Shown piece after piece: positions 17,145-25,297 of a DNA stretch of 64,000 bases (its first letter is position 1; every line of letters starts with the position of its first letter). A model generated the notes under the pieces. The model searched no databases, was not told the origin of the DNA, and was given only the letters and a program-made list of their open reading frames with translations. This DNA is from Pelobacter seleniigenes DSM 18267 (GTDB lineage: Bacteria > Desulfobacterota > Desulfuromonadia > Desulfuromonadales > Geopsychrobacteraceae): assembly GCF_000711225.1 (NCBI RefSeq), contig NZ_JOMG01000002.1:1190501-1254500 (forward strand), read 5' to 3'. The translations under genes were made by a program, and so were the position numbers.

Positions 17145-18905
17145 CTAGCGAAAGAATAGTTCCAAACCCAAAGCCTGGCGATCGGCAAGGTCGGGAATCC
17201 TGTGGCGCTGCCAACGCTTGAGAACCGGGAAGAACCAGCCGGTCAGGGGAATCAGGAGGAGCCGATCAACCAGCCGATAGTGGGCCTGGCGCCGCATGAA
17301 GGTACCGAACAGGGCGCCGGTGGTCACCCAGCGCAGCCGGAAAGGGGAAAAGTCGCATTCCACCTGCAAACCGGTCGGATGCTGAGCGTGATATTTCTGC
17401 AACCGGGCAGCGATCTTCTGCTCTCGCTTGGGTCCCCCCTTGCCAAGGTAGAAACGGCGTAACGTATAGAGCATCCGCAGGCTGTCCACTCCCAACTGCA
17501 GCCCGTCCTGCTCAACGCCAACCTGCTTGATCAACTGGCGCATCTGACCGATCAGGACCCGCTGCTGTTTATCGCTGCGACGGATCTCTTCGGGATCGTC
17601 CAGGTAGGCCCGAAACACCAGCCTCAAAGCCCGGTTGACGATCACCGTATCCCAGAAAATCCACAGCAAGGGCGGCACCCGCAGCCGCCGGAACCAGATT
17701 GGTTTGCAGGCAAAGGGGGCAAAGTACCAGAGCTGGTCGAGCAGCTGATCAAACAGCCCGACCAGTTCGATCACCCCCTCGACATCCTGGACGGGAAAAC
17801 GCTGCTGACAGAAGCGCCGGAGGATCTCTTCTGCCGATGCCGAAGAAGTAAACAACTGCAGGGCGGCGACGGCATTCAATTCGTTCCAGGGGGAGGAATT
17901 CTCCAGAAAGGTCAGCCGGTCAAAGTGGGACCAGCCCCCGGTCTGACACCAGACGCTGATCCCGCGCAGGGTCTCGCACCGGGCCAGTTGATCCCGGTAG
18001 GCCTGATACTGGTGACCGACGTAATTGGGGAAGGCGCCGAACCCTTCATATTCACGCCGGGCCTGGAGCTCGATAATCTGCTGATGCTGCGATTCAACAA
18101 TGCGGGGATTCAGGGGCAGATAGCGGAAGAAATCGGCCGTGCCGAATTTGCGCGAGACCACGAACGCGGGGGAATCGATAGCAGCGAACGCGCGCTTTTC
18201 AGTGGTTTCATTCCAGATCAGATCGCCGATGGCATAGGCTCCCAGGCCCCAGGTTCGAAAAACGAGTAATTTATTGTGCGCTTCAAAAACCGGCAGCGCT
18301 TCCTTCAGCCAGCGATTACACTGCCGAGGAGTGCGGATATGGAGGCGGCTTTTGAACAGCGATTCCACGTCGACACCATCCGCCTCGCCAATCCTGGTCA
18401 CCACGCCGGCCACCTCGGGAAACAGGTCGAACAGGCGCTCCAGCGCTTCGACAAACAGCTCGCGCAGACGCCGGTCAGCCCCGCGACCACGGACCCGGGC
18501 TTCGATAAAACGGTTCCAGAACATCAGGTCGGTGGTAATAAAAATCTGCAACCCGGCGGCGCGGGCAATGGCAAATACCCGCCGGAACAGTTGCTGGTAG
18601 GCATGGACAGTCCGGCTGAGCAGGTAAGGATAAAAATCGAACAGGGTGAGATGAGCCAGATCGTCAAAGGTGATGGCCGTATAGCCGATCTCGCGCACCC
18701 GCTGACAATAACCGGTCAGCTCAGTGCAGATTCGCTCGGCAATTTCAGCCGGGATCTGACCGTGCTGCTGCAGAGCATGTAACGGAGCTTTCGACCAGTT
18801 TTTCCTGGTCCCATCGATAAAAGGAGCAAAGAAGGGGGCAGCACCATCAATCATGAACAGATCGCGTTGCGCAACGGTATTCTGATCAGCAAGCTGATTC
18901 GGCAA
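17145..18905 (-). CDS. Large soluble protein, possible glycosidase-like TIM barrel
   Basis: A 586-residue protein without signal peptide. The central part has alternating beta/alpha segments (TAITFDDLAHLTLFDFYPY, LQIFITTDLMFW, VAGVVTRIGEADGVD, LLVFRTWGLGAYAIGDL) that look like a TIM barrel with acidic residues at strand ends (FDDL, RIGEADG), reminiscent of GH67-type alpha-glucuronidase barrels, but I cannot assign a family with confidence. The C-terminal third is helical and Arg-rich. The preferred start is TTG at 18905 because GGAG lies eight bases ahead; ATG 18854 is an alternative. It faces lpxR convergently. Function unknown. Confidence 0.55.
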   Translation of the reverse strand: MPNQLADQNTVAQRDLFMIDGAAPFFAPFIDGTRKNWSKAPLHALQQHGQIPAEIAERICTELTGYCQRVREIGYTAITFDDLAHLTLFDFYPYLLSRTVHAYQQLFRRVFAIARAAGLQIFITTDLMFWNRFIEARVRGRGADRRLRELFVEALERLFDLFPEVAGVVTRIGEADGVDVESLFKSRLHIRTPRQCNRWLKEALPVFEAHNKLLVFRTWGLGAYAIGDLIWNETTEKRAFAAIDSPAFVVSRKFGTADFFRYLPLNPRIVESQHQQIIELQARREYEGFGAFPNYVGHQYQAYRDQLARCETLRGISVWCQTGGWSHFDRLTFLENSSPWNELNAVAALQLFTSSASAEEILRRFCQQRFPVQDVEGVIELVGLFDQLLDQLWYFAPFACKPIWFRRLRVPPLLWIFWDTVIVNRALRLVFRAYLDDPEEIRRSDKQQRVLIGQMRQLIKQVGVEQDGLQLGVDSLRMLYTLRRFYLGKGGPKREQKIAARLQKYHAQHPTGLQVECDFSPFRLRWVTTGALFGTFMRRQAHYRLVDRLLLIPLTGWFFPVLKRWQRHRIPDLADRQALGLELFFR

Positions 18906-18941
18906 AACGTTTTCTCCAGCAAATAATAAACTGATTAATAC

Positions 18942-18986
18942 GAATCTTCCGCAAAGTCGGCTCCCCCTTTGCAAAAGGGGAGATTC
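18942..18986. repeat. REP-like palindrome
   Basis: CTCCCCCTTT and AAAAGGGGAG form a near-perfect stem with two bases between, and an outer GAATCT/AGATTC pair flanks it. Such C-run/G-run palindromes are typical intergenic repeats. It overlaps the 5' side of the unassigned gene ending at 17145. Confidence 0.45.
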
Positions 18987-19207
18987 TTCTGTAACGGGAG
19001 ATCAGTGCTAATCAGGTAAAATAAACAAGCCAATGTCACAATGGTGGGGCCTGTATGGAGGGTTTTTGTGAGGTTTCGGTGAGGATTCTGTTTGTTTTCC
19101 GGCAACCGCCGCAGTTGGAACACTGCGAATCAAGGGCTTCCGTTTTCGCCTCAACATGATAAGATCGTCTCTTCGAGCGCCGGATCAATACTGTTGCAGG
19201 AGTGTTC

Positions 19208-19969
19208 ATGAAAACTGACGTCAAACTCTGGCTGAAAAGCGAATACAGCTCATTTGATGCCAAACGGATCAAATTATTGGAGAAAATCGAGGAAACCGGC
19301 TCCATGTCGAAAGCTGCCAAGGTGGTCGGTATGAGCTACAAGGCAGCCTGGGATGCCATCGATAAGATGAACAACCTGGCCGAAGAACCGCTGGTGATCA
19401 AAGTGACCGGGGGCCGGCAGGGGGGCGGCTCGACCCTGACCCCGTTTGCCCGGGAACTGATCAAAACCTTTTACAACCTGGCCGAGGCCCGGGACCGGAC
19501 CCTGGAACAGCTGGAAGACGAAAAACGCACCGGCATCAGTTTCTTCATGGCCAGCACCAAGAACCTGTTCAGCTGTCATGTTCAGTCGATTGTGTCCGGC
19601 GATGTCAACGCCACGGTGGGGCTGAAATTACGCGGTGGGGATATGCTCGCGGCCGTCGTCACCCGGGACAGCGTCAAGCGACTGGGCCTGAACCAGGGCG
19701 ATCGGACCTATGCTCTGGTCCATGAAAGCAGTATCTCCCTGCTCAAAGGGGATGGCCGCAACCTTGCGGTCAGCGCCCGCAACCGGCTGTTCGGCAAAGT
19801 CAGCAGGATCACCTCCGCCGGCGTTTCCGCCGAAGTCGAAATCCGCCTGCCCGGCGGTCAGAACATCTATATCACCATGACCGCAGCCAGCATCGACTCC
19901 ATGGATCTACAGGAGGATCACGAGGTCACGGCGCTGTTTAAAGCCCAAAACGTCATGATTCTCAAATAG
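19208..19969 (+). CDS. modE: Molybdate-responsive regulator ModE
   Basis: A 253-residue regulator. Residues ~1-110 form the winged helix with IKLLEKIEETGSMSKAAK and MSYKAAWDAIDKMNN, followed by the diagnostic GGRQGGGSTLTPFARELI. Two TOBE/Mop domains follow (about 122-185 and 192-253; NLFSCHVQSIVSGDVNATV and NRLFGKVSRITSAGVSAEV), which bind molybdate or tungstate. In E. coli the loaded dimer represses modABC and activates moa genes. The ATG at 19208 has GGAG five bases upstream, so the GTG at 19202 is not used. ModE-like palindromes occur at 20216, 41443 and 54084, so this protein probably controls all three uptake systems. Confidence 0.95.
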   Translation: MKTDVKLWLKSEYSSFDAKRIKLLEKIEETGSMSKAAKVVGMSYKAAWDAIDKMNNLAEEPLVIKVTGGRQGGGSTLTPFARELIKTFYNLAEARDRTLEQLEDEKRTGISFFMASTKNLFSCHVQSIVSGDVNATVGLKLRGGDMLAAVVTRDSVKRLGLNQGDRTYALVHESSISLLKGDGRNLAVSARNRLFGKVSRITSAGVSAEVEIRLPGGQNIYITMTAASIDSMDLQEDHEVTALFKAQNVMILK

Positions 19970-20210
19970 ACCGCCACCTGCCAACAGCCGCTGCTGGCAG
20001 CCTCCTCGGCGGCCGCTATTGCTCCCCGGCCAAAGTGGCCTCCCATTCCAGCTCATTCGCCCCGGAAACTCCGCCCGGCGTGGTCGCGGGGTTCTGTGAC
20101 CGCGACTGCCGGACCCTCTGGTAACATCCTTCCAATTATCTTTTTTTATTAGGTTTTTATTGCCGACCCTTTTCATGGGATTGAGCACCCTGGAAACAAC
20201 AACATTTCTA
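19970..20210. other. modE-modA intergenic with GC-rich hairpin
   Basis: Just after the modE stop, TGCCAACAGC pairs with GCTGCTGGCA (one mismatch) and may terminate the modE transcript. No gene is seen. Confidence 0.4.
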
Positions 20211-20253
20211 TTGACATCGCTATTCTTGACGTTATACCTTTCGAAATATCGAA
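20211..20253 (+). promoter_or_regulatory. modA promoter with ModE-like operator
   Basis: TTGACA (20211-20216) and TATACC (20233-20238), 16 bases apart, give a plausible sigma-70 promoter. Over it lies CGTTATAC (20230-20237) followed after eight bases by AATATCG, an imperfect inverted repeat (5 of 7 pairs). The same order ATCGnTATTC then CGTTATAC occurs at the perfect palindrome at 41443, which supports a shared operator. An operator on the -10 fits repression by ModE. Confidence 0.55.
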
Positions 20254-20291
20254 ATTCTCTGTAGCCATCAAACCTGAAATGGAGCCTTGAA

Positions 20292-21059
20292 ATGTTTCGA
20301 AAACTTAGCTACCTGCTGCTGACCGCCTTACTGACCCTGCTCTGCAGTTCTCCGCTTTACGCTCAGGAAAAAGTCTACGTCTTTGCCGCTGCGTCTACCA
20401 CCAATGCGGTTCAGGAACTCATCGCCACCTATCGCCAGGAGAGTGGCACGACCGCCGAGTTCCTGACCTCTTTTGCGTCAAGCTCGACCCTGGCTCGTCA
20501 GATCGATGCCGGCGCCGATGCCAATATCTTTATCTCAGCCAACGTCAAATGGTATAAATGGCTGGCAGAGAAACAACTGGTCGAACCGGGAACGGATGCC
20601 ATCATGGCGGCCAATGCCCTGGTATTGATCGCCGGGCCGGAAAACCACGCAACCGTCAGCGACATCAAGCAGCTACCGGACTTGCTGGACAAAGGGTACC
20701 TGGCCATGGGCGATGCGACCCACGTCCCCGCAGGCATGTATGGTAAAGAAGCCCTTGATTATTACGGGTTATGGGATAAAATCCGCAAAAAGCTGGCGCA
20801 ATATCCCAACGTGCGGGTTGCTTTGAACGCTGTTGATACCGCCCAGGCCGATTTCGGGATCGTCTACAAAACCGACGCCATGCAGTCGAAAAAAGCGCGG
20901 ATCGTCTATACCTTCGCCCCTGAATCCCATACGCCGATCCGTTACCCGATCTGCGCGATTAAAGACAAAAAAACTGCTGAAACGGAAAAGTTCCTGCAGT
21001 TCATGAAAACCGCCAAAGCCAAATCAATTCTTGAAAAGTACGGATTTGTCGCTCAATGA
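20292..21059 (+). CDS. modA: Molybdate/tungstate-binding periplasmic protein ModA
   Basis: A 255-residue periplasmic oxyanion receptor. A Sec signal (LLTALLTLLCSSPLYA) is followed by the ModA opening KVYVFAAASTTNAVQEL, where Ser/Thr contact molybdate, then SFASSSTLARQIDAGADANIFISAN with the second Ser ligand, and later HVPAGMYGKEAL and AQADFGIVYKTDA. Length and motif order are standard. It starts the modABC operon, with its stop overlapping modB. Confidence 0.95.
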   Translation: MFRKLSYLLLTALLTLLCSSPLYAQEKVYVFAAASTTNAVQELIATYRQESGTTAEFLTSFASSSTLARQIDAGADANIFISANVKWYKWLAEKQLVEPGTDAIMAANALVLIAGPENHATVSDIKQLPDLLDKGYLAMGDATHVPAGMYGKEALDYYGLWDKIRKKLAQYPNVRVALNAVDTAQADFGIVYKTDAMQSKKARIVYTFAPESHTPIRYPICAIKDKKTAETEKFLQFMKTAKAKSILEKYGFVAQ

Positions 21060-21742
21060 CCTTATCAGCGGAAGAACTGGATGCCATCTGGCTGAGTATC
21101 AGGGTTGCCCTCTGGGCCGTCGCCATGGGAATCATTCCCGCAGTGCTCTGTGCGCTGCTGCTGGCCCGCTGCAGTTTTAAGGGCAAAACCCTGGTCGATG
21201 CGGCGATTCATCTTCCGCTGGTGGTTCCACCGGTCGTGACCGGCTATCTTTTGATTATCGCCCTGGGCCGGAATACCGTCCTCGGCGGATTCTTCGAAGC
21301 CATCGGTCTGCAATTTGCGTTTAACTGGAAAGGCGCGGTCCTGGCTTCATTGGTGATGAGCTTTCCGCTGATGGTCCGCGCTATCCGACTCTCTATCGAA
21401 GCCGTCGACACCGGTCTTGAATCAGCGGCCCGCACCCTTGGTGCGGGCCGTTTAAAGATTTTTTTGACCATCACCTTGCCGCTGTCGATTCCCGGTATCA
21501 TCACCGGCAGCGTGCTGGCCTTTGCCCGCAGCCTGGGCGAATTCGGCGCCACCATCACCTTTGTTTCCAATATCCCTGGCGAAACCCAGACCCTGCCGCT
21601 GGCCCTCTACTCCTTTACCCAGACTCCGGACGGCGAGGGGATGGCCGCCCGCCTTTGTGTCATCGCCATCATCATCTCCGTCACTGCCCTGGCCTGTTCC
21701 GAGGTCATCGCACGCCGGGCAGCCAAAAGGATCAGCGGATGA
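21056..21742 (+). CDS. modB: Molybdate ABC permease ModB
   Basis: A 228-residue inner-membrane permease with five to six membrane segments (for example LVVPPVVTGYLLIIALG). The coupling-loop motif reads ESAARTLGAGRLKIFLTITLPLSIPGI, of standard EAA form, and SLGEFGATITFVSNIPGETQTLPLALY is a ModB signature. The start overlaps modA and the stop overlaps modC, so the three are tightly coupled. Confidence 0.96.
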   Translation: MTLSAEELDAIWLSIRVALWAVAMGIIPAVLCALLLARCSFKGKTLVDAAIHLPLVVPPVVTGYLLIIALGRNTVLGGFFEAIGLQFAFNWKGAVLASLVMSFPLMVRAIRLSIEAVDTGLESAARTLGAGRLKIFLTITLPLSIPGIITGSVLAFARSLGEFGATITFVSNIPGETQTLPLALYSFTQTPDGEGMAARLCVIAIIISVTALACSEVIARRAAKRISG

Positions 21743-22788
21743 TCGATGTCAGTTTGAAAAAAGACTTCGGCGCGTTCAACATTGATGTCGCCTTTACCTC
21801 TGAAGCCACCGGCATTACTGTTCTGGCCGGCCCCTCAGGCTCTGGAAAAACCAGTATCATCAATATGATTGCCGGTCTGAGCAAACCAGATTCGGGACAT
21901 ATTTTCATCAATGATCGGCTACTTTTCGATTCCAGCACCAAGGTCGATTGCCCAATCCAGCAGCGCCGCTGCGGTTACATCTTTCAGGACGGTCGGCTGT
22001 TTCCCCATATGAGTGTGCGGCGCAACCTGCTCTACGCCAAGAATAGCGACTCTGCGCGGTTACCGGAAATCGCCAAGCTACTCGGCATCGCCCACCTGAT
22101 GGAGCGGATGCCGGGCAAACTCTCCGGTGGTGAAAAACAACGCGTCGCCATCGGCCGCGCCCTGCTGATGCGCCCGGAAGTCCTGCTCATGGACGAACCG
22201 CTCGCGTCCCTCGATCCGCAACGCAAGGACGAACTGCTCCCCTATATTGCCCGGCTGCCGGAGCATTTCAATATTCCAATCTTTTATGTCACCCACTCGC
22301 GGCGTGAAATCCTCCGCCTGAGCGACGAGTTGATCCGGATCGATAAAGGGCGCATCCAGAGCTCCGGCAAACCGACCGGGGAATACCTGGGCCTGGGGAC
22401 CGCTGAAACCGAGGGGGAATACCTGTCGGTGTTTGAATGCCGGATCGCTGACTACAACCCCGAGTATGGCGTGGTGAAGGCTGATTTTCCCGGCGGCAGC
22501 GTCTTCATCCTGGCCGGAGAAAGACCTGTCGAAAAAACCATCCGCGCGGCGATCAGGGCTTCGGATGTCACCGTCTCCCTGGAAAAACCGAGCCGAATCA
22601 GCACCCGGAATATTTTTTGCGGCAAGATTGTCAAGCTGGAAGAATCGACCACACGCAGCATTCTGGTCCACACCGACGCCGGGATTCCGATTGCCGCGCG
22701 CATTTCCAAAGCCTCCGCCGATCGACTGCAACTGGCCATCGGCAAAGACGTTTTCTTGCTGGTCAAGGCCGTTTCCATGACCTTCTGA
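21739..22788 (+). CDS. modC: Molybdate ABC ATPase ModC with C-terminal TOBE
   Basis: A 349-residue ATP-binding subunit. Walker A GPSGSGKTS lies near residue 30, the signature is LSGGEKQRVAIGRAL, Walker B VLLMDEPLASLD, and the switch histidine is in YVTHSRREI. The C-terminal ~65 residues (NIFCGKIVKLEESTTRSILV onward) form a TOBE/Mop domain that binds oxyanion and can inhibit transport when Mo is plentiful. The start is the ATG at 21739 overlapping the modB stop. This is the only ModC-type ATPase in the window and might also serve the ATPase-less ModAB-like pair at 52651-54068. Confidence 0.96.
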   Translation: MIDVSLKKDFGAFNIDVAFTSEATGITVLAGPSGSGKTSIINMIAGLSKPDSGHIFINDRLLFDSSTKVDCPIQQRRCGYIFQDGRLFPHMSVRRNLLYAKNSDSARLPEIAKLLGIAHLMERMPGKLSGGEKQRVAIGRALLMRPEVLLMDEPLASLDPQRKDELLPYIARLPEHFNIPIFYVTHSRREILRLSDELIRIDKGRIQSSGKPTGEYLGLGTAETEGEYLSVFECRIADYNPEYGVVKADFPGGSVFILAGERPVEKTIRAAIRASDVTVSLEKPSRISTRNIFCGKIVKLEESTTRSILVHTDAGIPIAARISKASADRLQLAIGKDVFLLVKAVSMTF

Positions 22789-22852
22789 GCGCTGCCGAAG
22801 GCGGATTTTTCCAAGAAAGTAGTTCATTTTCACTTGTCGCGCTGCTTTGGCA

Positions 22853-23002
22853 GGCGGTTGAAAAACAGCCTTCCGAGCCCATGGATGGGCGATCAAAATC
22901 AATGACGCCTTCCTAAATTATTGATTTTGCAAGGTGGAGGAAACAGCGCTTTTCTCCACCGGGCTTGAAAAAGACCAGGGATGGGCTTTTTCAATAACTT
23001 GT
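22853..23002 (+). repeat. Dispersed intergenic repeat, copy B (~150 bp)
   Basis: Same length and order of conserved blocks as 15760-15909: GGTTGAAAAACAGCC, GGGCGATCAAA, CAATGACGCC, then CTTGAAAAAG and GGGCTTTTTCAA, the last two pairing as a hairpin. It sits between modC and mop and could act as a transcription terminator separating them. Confidence 0.75.
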
Positions 23003-23050
23003 CAGCACAGACAAGTGACTTCAACCCAACCGAAAGATGAGGTATAAGTT

Positions 23051-23260
23051 ATGGAACTGAGTGCACGTAATGTTATCAAAGGAACCGTAAAAGCCATCGA
23101 TACCGGCGCCATCAATGTCGAAGTCACCATTGAAATCGCGCCCGGGCAGGAAATCACCTCAATCCTGACAAAGAAGTCCTGTGAACGCCTGGGTCTGGCA
23201 GTTGGCAAAGAAGCCTACGCCATTATCAAAGCATCGAACGTCATGCTGGGAACTGACTGA
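23051..23260 (+). CDS. mop: Molybdopterin/molybdate-binding protein Mop (molbindin)
   Basis: A 69-residue single TOBE-domain protein. ELSARNVIKGTVKAIDTGA, VEVTIEIAPGQEITSILT and VGKEAYAIIKASNVML are the standard strands of molbindins, which assemble into hexamers holding up to eight molybdate or tungstate ions as a store or buffer. AGATGAGGT lies upstream of the ATG. It follows modABC after repeat copy B and precedes the DUF1858 gene set by 118 bases. Confidence 0.93.
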   Translation: MELSARNVIKGTVKAIDTGAINVEVTIEIAPGQEITSILTKKSCERLGLAVGKEAYAIIKASNVMLGTD

Positions 23261-23378
23261 CCCGATTGAAGCCATGCGCACCCCCGGTTCACCCCGCCAA
23301 GGGGCCGAACCGGGAGTGCTCCTGCCGTTTGACGCCGTCCAACCTAACCGTATCACCCTTTGTGAAGAGGAGAAAACT

Positions 23379-24614
23379 ATGCAACCGGCTCTCGGCATGG
23401 ATCTGAAAATTGCTGAAATCATCGACCATTACCCGGCCACCCGGCAGGTCTTCACGGCCCACGGCCTTGCCTCACTGGTCAGTGAAGAAGGGCTGCGCGT
23501 GCTGGCCCCTTTTTTAACCCTGGCCACCGCTCTGCGCAGCCGCGGCATGGATCAGCAGGCTTTTCTCAAGCTGCTGGAGGAAGCCGTCCAGGCTGAACAG
23601 CCCCTTGAAGCACCCGGCCTCGACTCGGTTGCCGAACAGGGTGAACTGACCCTGCTGGCATTGATGCCCTGCGGACTCAAAGTCCCCTTCGGACGGGCGA
23701 TCAGCGCTTTTCTGACCGAGCTGAAACAGACCCGTGGTCTTGCGATCCGCTATGCTGTCGAGGGGAACGTCAACCAGGAACTCTCCTACTACCCGTACAT
23801 CAATACCCTGGAAACCGTCGACGAACTGCCCGACATCATCGTCTCCGCCGACTTCAACGCTTTTTACGGGCAGCGCTTTTATCAGCGCTTCGTTGCTGAT
23901 GGAACTCTGGTCGGCTACGGCACCCCCGACCCCGGGGCCGCTTTTCAGCAGGCCGCTATCCTTGATCCGCTGGGGGAATATGCGGTTTTGGGCGTCAACC
24001 CGCTGGTCATGGTCGCCAACCTTGATGAAATCGGTGATCGCCCTCTGCCAAGTGCCTGGCAGGATCTTATCGAACCCTGCTGGAATGAAAGCCTGACCCT
24101 GCGTGGAAGCAATGATTTCTACTGCCACGCGGTATTGCTTCCCTTTTACCAAAAACATGGGGAGGCGGGCCTCAGGAAGCTGGCCGCCAATGTCCTGCGC
24201 GGCCTGCACCCAGCCCAAATGGTCAAACAGATCGATGCCGGTGCTCCCGGCGCCATCTATGTGATGCCGGAATTCTTTGCCCATCGGGTGAAGAATCAGC
24301 AACGTATCAAGATTATCTGGCCTGCTGACGGCGCCCTGGCCAGTCCGGTTACCCTGCAGGTCAAACGCTCACGGGTTGCGGACCTGCAACCGGTGCTTGA
24401 CTACCTGACCGGCCCGGAATTGGCCGCAGCTTTAAACGGAGCCCGCTTCCCGGTGCCGTTCAAACAGATCGACGGCGAGGTTCAGGAACAACCGCTGCAG
24501 TGGCTGGGCTGGGATTTCTTACGTGGCAATGATCTGCTGACCGTCAACGCGGAGATCGACCGGGTCTTTCTGCCCCTGGTCGGCAGCGTGCTGCAGAAAG
24601 CTGCGGCACAATGA
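23379..24614 (+). CDS. DUF1858 domain fused to periplasmic-binding-protein-like domain (no signal peptide)
   Basis: A 411-residue protein. Residues 1-60 look like DUF1858 (DLKIAEIIDHYPATRQVFTAHGL), a small helical domain often found with Fe-S or metal proteins. The rest has the layout of an extracellular solute-binding protein: LLALMPCGLKVPFGRAISAFL, DIIVSADFNAFYGQRFYQRF, VMVANLDEI, YVMPEFFAHRVKN. There is no signal peptide or lipobox, so it should be cytoplasmic, which is odd for this fold. GAGGAG seven bases ahead fixes the ATG at 23379. It overlaps the GTPase gene by four bases. It may be a carrier that hands a metal or oxyanion to the two NTPases downstream; this is inference. Confidence 0.7.
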   Translation: MQPALGMDLKIAEIIDHYPATRQVFTAHGLASLVSEEGLRVLAPFLTLATALRSRGMDQQAFLKLLEEAVQAEQPLEAPGLDSVAEQGELTLLALMPCGLKVPFGRAISAFLTELKQTRGLAIRYAVEGNVNQELSYYPYINTLETVDELPDIIVSADFNAFYGQRFYQRFVADGTLVGYGTPDPGAAFQQAAILDPLGEYAVLGVNPLVMVANLDEIGDRPLPSAWQDLIEPCWNESLTLRGSNDFYCHAVLLPFYQKHGEAGLRKLAANVLRGLHPAQMVKQIDAGAPGAIYVMPEFFAHRVKNQQRIKIIWPADGALASPVTLQVKRSRVADLQPVLDYLTGPELAAALNGARFPVPFKQIDGEVQEQPLQWLGWDFLRGNDLLTVNAEIDRVFLPLVGSVLQKAAAQ

Positions 24615-25297
24615 AACTGGTGACCGTTGCCGGACCACCGTCCTGCGGCAAGACCTCGATTATCCTGCGCACTCTGGAACCGCTACGGGCGGCAGGAATG
24701 AAGATCGGGGTGATCAAATTCGACTGCCTGAGCAGCGACGATCACCTGCGCTACAGCAAGGCCGGCATTACCGTCAAAACCGGACTGGCCGGAGGGCTGT
24801 GCCCTGATCATTTCTTCATTGCCAATATCGAAGAAGCCGTCCAATGGGGGCAGCGCCAAGGCTTCGATCTGCTGCTCAGCGAAAGTGCGGGCCTCTGCAA
24901 CCGCTGCTCGCCGCACATCAAAGGGGTTCTGGCCCTCTGCGTCATCGATCATCTCAGCGGCGTCCATACCCCGCGAAAAATCGGCCCGATGCTGAAAAAT
25001 TCCGATGTCGTGGTCCTGACCAAGGGGGACATCGTTTCCCAGGCCGAACGCGAAGTCTTCGCCTTCCGGGTCCGCCAGGTCAATCCCCAGGCCGCGGTTT
25101 TGCCGGTCAACGGGCTGACCGGGCAGGGCAACCTGCTGCTCCAACGCCACCTCCAAAACGCTGCCGAAACCACCACCCTGACCGATATGCGGCTGCGCTT
25201 TACCATGCCGGCAGCGCTCTGCTCTTACTGTCTCGGCGAAACCCGCATCGGCCCCGACTGCCAGATCGGCAACATCAAAACCATGGATTTCTCATGA
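24611..25297 (+). CDS. HypB/CobW-like P-loop GTPase with cysteine motifs
   Basis: A 228-residue P-loop protein. Walker A is GPPSCGKTS (8-16). The Walker B-like region LLLSESAGLCNRCSPH places Cys-x2-Cys directly behind the strand, as in metallochaperone GTPases of the HypB/CobW type. TKGD (137-140) is the guanine-specificity motif. Near the C-terminus CSYC (204, 207) and a further Cys in GPDCQIG may bind a metal or cluster. HypB and relatives use GTP hydrolysis to insert Ni or other metals into enzymes. ATGA overlaps on both sides couple it to the DUF1858 protein and the ATPase, so the three likely act together. Target enzyme unknown. Confidence 0.75.
   Translation: MKLVTVAGPPSCGKTSIILRTLEPLRAAGMKIGVIKFDCLSSDDHLRYSKAGITVKTGLAGGLCPDHFFIANIEEAVQWGQRQGFDLLLSESAGLCNRCSPHIKGVLALCVIDHLSGVHTPRKIGPMLKNSDVVVLTKGDIVSQAEREVFAFRVRQVNPQAAVLPVNGLTGQGNLLLQRHLQNAAETTTLTDMRLRFTMPAALCSYCLGETRIGPDCQIGNIKTMDFS

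Noticed and set aside
20211-20253. Separate ModE site at ATCGCTATTC (20216-20225)
   Set aside because: No partner arm at the right distance; treated as part of the composite operator centred on CGTTATAC.
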